IMG/VR virus record: IMGVR_UViG_3300010885_077769
Location: 1 to 32,803 of that record
DNA from: a virus
Length of the DNA stretch: 32,803 nucleotides
Direction: 5' to 3' (one strand)
Below are positions 27,121 to 32,803 of this stretch, piece after piece; position 1 is the first letter of the stretch; every line of letters begins with the position of its first letter. The notes under the pieces were generated by a model. The model saw only the letters and a list, made by a program, of their open reading frames with translations, did not search any database and was not told the origin of the DNA. The translations under genes were made by a program, and so were the position numbers.

Positions 27121-28631
27121 GTACTAAACTTGCCACTATTGCCGCAACCCTTTGGCTTATTTTTGCAACGCTTGCATATGGCATTGTTGCTGGCCCGGCC
27201 TCTGGAAGCCAAAACAATTACGTTAATCGCACACAGGATTTCTGGATTAATCTGCCGGAGCAGGGCGAACTTCACCTTTGGACGGACCTGTGCGATGACA
27301 CCACATCTCCTTGGTGCCCTGGAACGGTTGACTCTATGCTTTGGCTCTACGATGGCAATGGATCGCTACTTGCCGCCAACGACGACTCGTTTACCGAGCA
27401 CACGGGCGGATACTCACTTGCCTCAACGATTCGCATTTCCCTGCCCGCTGGCGATTATCGAGTCCGAGCTGGCGTCTGCTGCGGTGACCCAACGGCTGAC
27501 CGCTTTGGTGGCAATCACTACTATTTGATCAGCAACTTTGCGGCCGAGCTTGCCCCAGGAACGCCATCAGCTACGTGGACACCAACGCCACCGCCTACTC
27601 CGACCCCTACGCCCACACCAACACCCGAGCCGACGCCTACGCCAACTCCTGAACCAACCCCAACGCCCGTGCCGGACCCATACCTCAACGCGCCAACCGG
27701 TCTTATGGTGACCGTTTACACCGATGGGAATGTTTATCTAACGTGGAACGCCCCAGAAGCAAGCGGCACCGACATTGAGCGGTACGGAGTGTTCTGGACC
27801 ACCGGGGACTTTGCGGGCTGGGCTGCCGCTTCCAGCGAAACCAATATGGGCATTAGCAGCAACGTCTTTGCCATTACCGGCGGCACTGATCAAACCTACA
27901 CATTTTGGGTCAGGGCTGACAACGACACGCTAGGCATTCTTTCGCCTATCTCGGCGACGGTTTCTGTGTTTGTTCCGGCCCCGCCACCGCCAACCCCAAG
28001 CCCTACACCTGAGCCAACCCCAACGCCGACCCCAGAGCCAACGCCTACGCCAACCCCTACGCAGACACCAGAACCGCCAACACCAAGCCCTAGCGTGGCT
28101 CCTACGCCCACGCCAGAGCCTTCTGTGACGCCGACACCGACGCCACGGCCAACACCTAGCCCGGAGGTAACAAATGAGCCGACACCGAACCCGACTGCCA
28201 CACCCGAGCCGACGCCCGAGCCAACGCCCACCCCTACGGACTCTCCTACCCCTTCTGTTGATCCCAGCCCTGTACCTACTGACACACCTGGACCAATTGA
28301 TCCGGGCGCTGCGGTAGAAGCCGTTACGGAAGCGATTGGCCAGGCAGCAGAAGATGTAGCTGAATTTGCTGGAGAAGCTGCGGCAGCTATTGCTAATACT
28401 ATCGGTGATAGTGTAGAAAACGTTGGTAAAGCCGTCACTGCGGTTACCAATCTTGGCAAGGATCTCAGCCCAGAGGAAAGGAAGGAGGCTGCGCCAGTTG
28501 TGGTTGCAGCCGTCGTAGTGACACAAGTAGCCCAAGCTGCAGCCGCAGCTGCGGCCGCTGCAAGCTCGGGTAATTCAGGTGGAGGCGGAGCAAGTGGCTC
28601 GTCTTCTAGCGGAAGAAAAGGGAGGAGATAA
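27117..28631 (+). CDS. Secreted PPC-like/Fn3 protein with Pro-Thr linkers (504 aa)
   Basis: Residues 5-24 are a signal sequence. Residues 35-145 resemble a bacterial pre-peptidase C-terminal (PPC) beta-sandwich ([28 protein letters not shown]). Residues 150-188 are PTPTP repeats, and residues 190-285 an Fn3-like domain ([20 protein letters not shown]). A second 100-residue Pro/Thr-rich linker and an Ala-rich helical C-terminus ending Gly/Ser then RKGRR follow. No sortase motif or catalytic residues are seen. Extended wall-spanning or virion-surface protein is likely. Confidence 0.75.
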   Translation: MSTKLATIAATLWLIFATLAYGIVAGPASGSQNNYVNRTQDFWINLPEQGELHLWTDLCDDTTSPWCPGTVDSMLWLYDGNGSLLAANDDSFTEHTGGYSLASTIRISLPAGDYRVRAGVCCGDPTADRFGGNHYYLISNFAAELAPGTPSATWTPTPPPTPTPTPTPTPEPTPTPTPEPTPTPVPDPYLNAPTGLMVTVYTDGNVYLTWNAPEASGTDIERYGVFWTTGDFAGWAAASSETNMGISSNVFAITGGTDQTYTFWVRADNDTLGILSPISATVSVFVPAPPPPTPSPTPEPTPTPTPEPTPTPTPTQTPEPPTPSPSVAPTPTPEPSVTPTPTPRPTPSPEVTNEPTPNPTATPEPTPEPTPTPTDSPTPSVDPSPVPTDTPGPIDPGAAVEAVTEAIGQAAEDVAEFAGEAAAAIANTIGDSVENVGKAVTAVTNLGKDLSPEERKEAAPVVVAAVVVTQVAQAAAAAAAAASSGNSGGGGASGSSSSGRKGRR

Positions 28632-28633
28632 AC

Positions 28634-28810
28634 ATGCTTAAAAACGCAATCAACGATGTTATCGCTGGAGGCTGGACGATCTTCGGATTGGCTATCGCCT
28701 GGGCGGTGCTCCCAGAGGGGGAGACTCGAGACGTAGTGGGCTCAATCCTGCTTGCGCTCTCCGGTGCATGGCTTGTTACCGGACCACTTCGCTGGCGCGA
28801 AGACGACTAA
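28634..28810 (+). CDS. Two-helix membrane protein, holin-like (58 aa)
   Basis: Start behind GGAGGAGATAAAC. Two hydrophobic segments (WTIFGLAIAWAVL and ILLALSGAWLVTGPL) with short charged turn and tail (RWREDD). Size and position after an XhlA-like gene fit a small holin, but no family assigned. Confidence 0.55.
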   Translation: MLKNAINDVIAGGWTIFGLAIAWAVLPEGETRDVVGSILLALSGAWLVTGPLRWREDD

Positions 28811-28827
28811 TTAGTTCCTGGCAAACA

Positions 28828-28863
28828 AAAAGAGGAGGGGCCTCACGGGACCCCTCCTCTTTT
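28828..28863. terminator. Bidirectional terminator between convergent operons
   Basis: 13-bp stem AAAAGAGGAGGGG/CCCCTCCTCTTTT with a 10-nt loop; A-tract on one side and T-tract on the other, so it can end both rightward and leftward transcripts. Confidence 0.9.
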
Positions 28864-28901
28864 ATTTTACCCTATAGCAACTAGCCCTATCGGCTTACAT
28901 C

Positions 28902-29294
28902 TTAGGAGTTGTGCATCTCAGGATGATTCTCGTCGGCAAGAGTGCCAGCAAGCTCATCTGCGATTCCATCTCCGTCAGTGTCAATTGCGCTACCGGTAAT
29001 GTGAGCCGTGCTCTCGGTAGCTGCCTTCTCGTCTGCTCGTGCGGCCTTAGCCTTGCCAACACCAAACTTGGAGTCTTCAGGGTTCAGGGCGCGGACCACA
29101 ACCTGCAAGCAGGCGGCCAGACCGGCAGAGATTACGACTCGGAAATCGTTGCCTGAAATATCAAGCAGCGGGATGCCAAGACCGAGCGCAACGGCAATCG
29201 ACGTTGCGATAAAGGCGCGTGCGGCCTCCAGGAGCATCTCGTCGATGCCCGTGTTGGCCATGATCCATAGAACTGCGTTCTTAATGGCGCTCAT
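28902..29294 (-). CDS. Holin-like membrane protein with DxDxDG tail (130 aa)
   Basis: MSAIKNAVLWIMANTGIDEM start behind AGAAGGAG. Two membrane segments (about 25-42 and 50-70), then a charged ALNPEDSKFGVGKAKA region and DTDGDGIADEL, a calcium-loop-like motif. Position directly after the endolysin gene supports a holin or lysis-regulating role. The tail is unusual for holins. Confidence 0.62.
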   Translation of the reverse strand: MSAIKNAVLWIMANTGIDEMLLEAARAFIATSIAVALGLGIPLLDISGNDFRVVISAGLAACLQVVVRALNPEDSKFGVGKAKAARADEKAATESTAHITGSAIDTDGDGIADELAGTLADENHPEMHNS

Positions 29295-29308
29295 GTGTAC
29301 TCCTTCTA

Positions 29309-30043
29309 TTACTTACCGCAAGTCGGGCACTTGGCCGGACTGACGGGCGCCGTTACGGGCGCTGGTGCTACTGGTGCCACTGGGGCTACAGGAGCTGCCG
29401 CAGGCTTAGGCGCGACCCAACCCTTTGGTGCTGAAATGATAATAACATGCTTGTGGGGTGGCGCAACGTGCTTCTTTGACGCACCCTTGGAGTTTGCCAG
29501 GATCTTGAGGGTAGCCTCATCGATCTTTACGCCAAACTGCTCGGCACCCTTGCCGGAGCGCGTTGGGCAAGCCCACTGCCAGCCATCGATTGGGTCGTAG
29601 GCAGCTGAGGTCATGTGGCCGTACGTTCGCGTAGGCTGCTTCTGCTTGACCCACCACCACTTTTGCCACTTAGCATGCCACGCGGACACTTCAAGGTCCT
29701 TTGGATAGCCAAACGGCTGCTCAACCCACACCCCAAGAGCCGCGCCGGCCTTAGCAGAGTTGATCACGTCGTTCCAATCAGTAGCGTAGCGCGCCTCTGC
29801 GCCAAGCGTTCGTGCCGTAAGCACTAGCTGACCTAGCGTTGAGCCGTTGTCGCTGACGCCCTGCTTTTCAACAAAGCCGGTAGCCTTTGCCTTAGCTGCG
29901 ATGCCGTCGGCGGCAGAGAAATCCTTTCCCGGAGCGTACTTAAACGCCCAAGAAACTGCTGCGGCCATAGAAGACGGACCGCAATCGTCGAGAATCCCAC
30001 CTTTTTCCTCGTGGTCGAGCTGGGACTTAACCTTGTATTTCAT
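29309..30043 (-). CDS. C39-like cysteine peptidase endolysin with zinc-ribbon tail (244 aa)
   Basis: DDCGPSSMAAAVSWAF (Cys21), GHMTSAAYDP (His143, Asp150) and a DGWQWACP strand match the papain-like C39 peptidase fold used in phage endolysins. An Ala/Pro/Val linker (APVAPVAPVAPAPV) leads to a C-terminal KCPTCGK knuckle. It would cut peptidoglycan cross-bridges. It lies between the fibre gene and a holin-like gene. Start behind AAAGGGG. Confidence 0.78.
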   Translation of the reverse strand: MKYKVKSQLDHEEKGGILDDCGPSSMAAAVSWAFKYAPGKDFSAADGIAAKAKATGFVEKQGVSDNGSTLGQLVLTARTLGAEARYATDWNDVINSAKAGAALGVWVEQPFGYPKDLEVSAWHAKWQKWWWVKQKQPTRTYGHMTSAAYDPIDGWQWACPTRSGKGAEQFGVKIDEATLKILANSKGASKKHVAPPHKHVIIISAPKGWVAPKPAAAPVAPVAPVAPAPVTAPVSPAKCPTCGK

Positions 30044-30102
30044 GGGGTACCCCTTTCATATATGTGCCTCTCGGCTAGCACATCATACGGAAGATGGCAA
30101 GG

Positions 30103-32803
30103 TTAGGCACCGGTCTCGAGTTCTGCGATCCTTGCCTCAAGGGCATCGTTCTTTTGAGCCAACTCCTTAATTGCACCAATAAGGAAGACTGGGAGCTGGG
30201 AATACTGAACACTTTCAATCTCCCCAGTTTCCTCGTTATACCTGCAGATACGCTTCATGTCATCGCTAATAGCCTCAACTTCTTCGGCAATTAGCCCGGT
30301 CATTGAGCCGGCCTCATCACTCTTGGTCGTTTCCGGGTTCCATTTAAATGTTACTGGCCTTAACTTTAGAACATCACTCAACGGAACAGTAAAATCTTGA
30401 ATATCTTGCTTGTACCTTCTGGCTGAGCTAAATCGCGCAAGTGTGCCATAACCCGAAGCGGTATTAATGTAAAGATCAGATGTGCTTGAAGTGGTGCCCA
30501 TGTTGACACGCAAATCGTCATTAAGAACGAAATAAGTTGCTGCTACGTAATAAAGGTTTCCGTCTGTTCCGCTTGCGACATTGAAATACATACCAACACT
30601 ATCGTCGACAGTCAACGACCCTGATGCTGTGACGTTTGTAAATGACGGCGATGCGACTACGCTTACACTTGGGGACCAACCCTCTCCGGCAGTTCCGGCA
30701 ACAGAAATATTTGACCCAGCAGTTAGCCCTGCAACGTAGTTTCCAGCTGTTGTGGTGCCAAGCGTGTGGCTGTGGCTATCGTTGTCAACGGAAACAGAGT
30801 AGGTATTAGCTCCGCCAACAGTAAATGCTGCGGCCGTAACCGTTACGTCTCCGGTAAGGTCAAAGGTAGTGCCATCTAGGTCCTCTACTAGGGCCACCTG
30901 CCCATCTGCATTTGGTAGGGTAATTGTGCGGTCGGCAGTTATGGTGTCTGCAATAAGCCTAATTTCGTTGGCGTCGTTTATGTCACTCTCAAAACTTATT
31001 CCCTTAGATGTTCCAACTTGAATATCCCCAGAGAAATAGGCACTACCGTCGCTGGCAATGTGCGCAAGAACTGTGCCGCTACTAGTGTCATTAATCCACT
31101 CCTGAAGATTTCCCGTTTGCGACGGAAGCCCGTAAACCTTTAGCGGCACGGCGGCTGCTGACCCACCAGTGGATTTGCTTATAACCTTAAGGGCCCCAGT
31201 AGAAGATGGCCTAATTACAACGTCCCCAGAGGATTGAAGTTCTATTCGTGGGTTATTAGTTCCGTTTGATCCGCCATTCAGGCCAGCTTCATTTGGGGAA
31301 ATAGTGAGAATGCCGGAAGAGAGCCATATATCTCCGTATCCATAAGTATCCGGCGATACCTGATCAACTAGCTGGAGCTGAATTGGCCCTTTATCAATTC
31401 GAACTTCTGTTAGGTCAACAGTCCTTGCAGTCCCGCCAACTGTTGTGCCAACTAAAACACCGACCCGAATGCGCAGGTAGGCGGCATTTTCTGGAACAGC
31501 ACCATTAGACCTGGTCGAGCCGGGATTAGACCACGTTTCTGTTCCCCAGCTTGTGCTAAGTGCGTTAAGGAGCTTTGCTCCAGGGTACACTCGCGCAAAA
31601 CCATTTGTAAATGTTGCACTTCCAGATGCAACGCTTTGTGTGACGGTAAATGTAGTAGTGGTTGCCGAGTCTACAGTAATCGGGGTGTCCGGGGTCCCAA
31701 TATTATATTGAGAAAGGCTTGATCCACGAACAAAAATTGTATCTCCAGCAGAAATGGTGTTATTTGTATCTGCTGTATATGTGTACGTAAGAGTGGTGGT
31801 GTTATTAACAACCGCAGTGACAACGACGTGCTTGGCCCCCTGAGTGCCGGTTTTTGTTGTGGGAACCCCTCCCGATGTAGCATTTGTAAAAAACTGAGCG
31901 TCTTGGTACACCATAATCGCCGTATCGCTTGCGCTTCGATTAGACCAGGCAGCGCGCGGTTGGTATGTATATGATCGTGCGTAACTTCCAGGAACTGCCA
32001 CATATCGCTCAATATAGGCATAGTCTCCAACTGCTGCGCCCGAAGGAATTGTAAACCTAAGGACGTGTCCAGACGCGGCAGAGGCTGATGTAACAACTTG
32101 GGCATATGGCTTGTTGACCGAGCCTCCATCTGAATACGTCCAATACGGCAATGCATTAGTTGAGTTATTAATATTGCTAGAAAGTGTTGGCGCGGGGGCA
32201 CCAAAGGAACCGTTTTGAATGCCAGTATAAATTCCGTCACTAACGGCTTTGCTCAAAGCATATGCTGATCCGCCGGTTGAGCTTGTTGAAATAAGGTCTA
32301 CGCCGTTTTCGTTGGTGATAAATTTTTGCTGGATAACAAGCTTGTCGGTAATATTTCCTGAGGTGCTTAACAGAAAATTGCCAATGCTAATGCTTCCGCC
32401 GGTTACCGTAAGGTTTGTTGATGTGATTGCTCCACCAGAAGTTACTTGGAATGGGGCCAGCGCCGCCGTGGCGTTCCCTACCCACATACGGTATGTCGCG
32501 TCAGCTGCGGAAATGACTGCTACGTTGTTGCCGGTTCCGGCCGTTACTACGCCGGTATTGTTAAGCGTAACGTTAGTCCCAGTCAACGTAGTAGATCCTA
32601 GCGTCCAACCGCCAATTGAACCGCTTGTCGCAGTTAAGGCTCCGGCGTTAGTAACGCGGAATGGGGCCGATCCAGGTGTAGCACTACCTGCGTAAAAAGC
32701 TGGGTTTGTTCCGCCAGAGTCAACACCTACAGTATTTCCAGCTGATCCTGCGGTAAGTGAGGTTGCCCCTAGTGTCCAGCCGCCAATTGCTCCGCTCGTT
32801 GCC
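30103..32803 (-). CDS. Giant tail fibre/spike, C-terminal S74 chaperone (partial)
   Basis: At least 899 residues are encoded here and the reading frame runs off the window end, so the N-terminus is missing. Near the window end, IGGWTLG-type modules repeat with a 57-codon (171-nt) period. The middle is a long Thr/Ser-rich beta region. The C-terminal 105 residues (SARRYKQDIQDFTVPLSDVL; VTFKWNPETTKSDEAGSMTG; LIAEEVEAI) are the S74 intramolecular chaperone, which trimerises the fibre and then cleaves itself off. The final helix is a coiled coil (KNDALEARIAELE). Confidence 0.88.
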   Translation of the reverse strand, partial: ATSGAIGGWTLGATSLTAGSAGNTVGVDSGGTNPAFYAGSATPGSAPFRVTNAGALTATSGSIGGWTLGSTTLTGTNVTLNNTGVVTAGTGNNVAVISAADATYRMWVGNATAALAPFQVTSGGAITSTNLTVTGGSISIGNFLLSTSGNITDKLVIQQKFITNENGVDLISTSSTGGSAYALSKAVSDGIYTGIQNGSFGAPAPTLSSNINNSTNALPYWTYSDGGSVNKPYAQVVTSASAASGHVLRFTIPSGAAVGDYAYIERYVAVPGSYARSYTYQPRAAWSNRSASDTAIMVYQDAQFFTNATSGGVPTTKTGTQGAKHVVVTAVVNNTTTLTYTYTADTNNTISAGDTIFVRGSSLSQYNIGTPDTPITVDSATTTTFTVTQSVASGSATFTNGFARVYPGAKLLNALSTSWGTETWSNPGSTRSNGAVPENAAYLRIRVGVLVGTTVGGTARTVDLTEVRIDKGPIQLQLVDQVSPDTYGYGDIWLSSGILTISPNEAGLNGGSNGTNNPRIELQSSGDVVIRPSSTGALKVISKSTGGSAAAVPLKVYGLPSQTGNLQEWINDTSSGTVLAHIASDGSAYFSGDIQVGTSKGISFESDINDANEIRLIADTITADRTITLPNADGQVALVEDLDGTTFDLTGDVTVTAAAFTVGGANTYSVSVDNDSHSHTLGTTTAGNYVAGLTAGSNISVAGTAGEGWSPSVSVVASPSFTNVTASGSLTVDDSVGMYFNVASGTDGNLYYVAATYFVLNDDLRVNMGTTSSTSDLYINTASGYGTLARFSSARRYKQDIQDFTVPLSDVLKLRPVTFKWNPETTKSDEAGSMTGLIAEEVEAISDDMKRICRYNEETGEIESVQYSQLPVFLIGAIKELAQKNDALEARIAELETGA

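Noticed and set aside
27550-28290. Long leftward ORFs opposite the Pro/Thr-rich gene (Gly/Val- and Arg-rich)
   Set aside because: They are mirror frames of the PTPTP-coding repeats, without ribosome-binding sites or sensible composition.
30063-30087. Promoter plus 5' hairpin ahead of the endolysin gene
   Set aside because: TATGAT is present on the minus strand, but there is no -35 match and the TGTGC/GCACA hairpin overlaps the -10, so it would not be fully transcribed.

Overview
The window looks like part of a tailed double-stranded DNA bacteriophage (Caudoviricetes) or a closely related prophage. The phage markers are a small and large terminase pair, collagen-like and repeat-rich tail-fibre proteins, a fibre ending in an S74-type intramolecular chaperone, an endolysin-like C39-fold cysteine peptidase, holin-like membrane proteins, and dozens of short, tightly overlapping genes. 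No portal, capsid, DNA polymerase, integrase or rRNA gene is visible, so this is a fragment of a larger genome. The host cannot be read directly. Mid-range GC, GTG/TTG starts, several apparently leaderless genes and an RpoD-like sigma region 4 protein would fit an actinobacterial host, but that is inference.

Layout. (1) 1-1600, leftward: seven small genes in one overlapping run behind TTGACA-N17 promoters. (2) 1660-2210: a perfect 7-bp inverted repeat and nine AATAAC/T hexamers, overlapped by two doubtful leftward ORFs. (3) 2208-9525, rightward: membrane proteins, then a long train of small genes. Many encode Cys-rich zinc-ribbon-like proteins; others are a sigma region 3.2-4 protein, a winged-helix replication-type protein and a YNGWTNWETW-motif protein. 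(4) 9508-10404, leftward: a ParB-like nuclease-domain protein and an HExxH (SprT-like) protein. (5) 10575-11995, rightward: an exported double-psi-barrel protein, a helix-turn-helix protein, and an FmdB-like zinc ribbon behind a tRNA/tmRNA-like leader. (6) 11964-17868: a sugar-modification cassette of four glycosyltransferase-like proteins and an NAD-dependent epimerase, interrupted by a leftward regulatory-type cluster (14403-15245). (7) 17870-20860: a DUF1599/Nmad1-like protein, small regulators and an exported subtilisin-like protease. (8) 20857-22783, leftward: terminase. (9) 22811-26802, rightward: tail appendage genes ending at a strong terminator. (10) 26935-28810, rightward: an XhlA-like protein, a large secreted Pro/Thr-rich protein and a small membrane protein, ending at a bidirectional terminator. 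(11) 32803-28902, leftward: a giant tail fibre (5' end outside the window), endolysin and holin-like protein.

Expression signals. Several operon heads share one design: a sigma70-type promoter, a hairpin at or next to the predicted mRNA 5' end, then a strong GTAGGAGG-type Shine-Dalgarno. A second group of genes (2208, 15377, 22783 reverse, 25958) starts 6 nt after a -10 hexamer with no Shine-Dalgarno, as expected for leaderless mRNAs. Together with the stand-alone sigma region 4 protein, this suggests the phage organises its own transcription programme. The glycosyltransferase/epimerase cassette probably alters a surface glycan, virion glycoprotein or phage DNA; the sequence does not say which.
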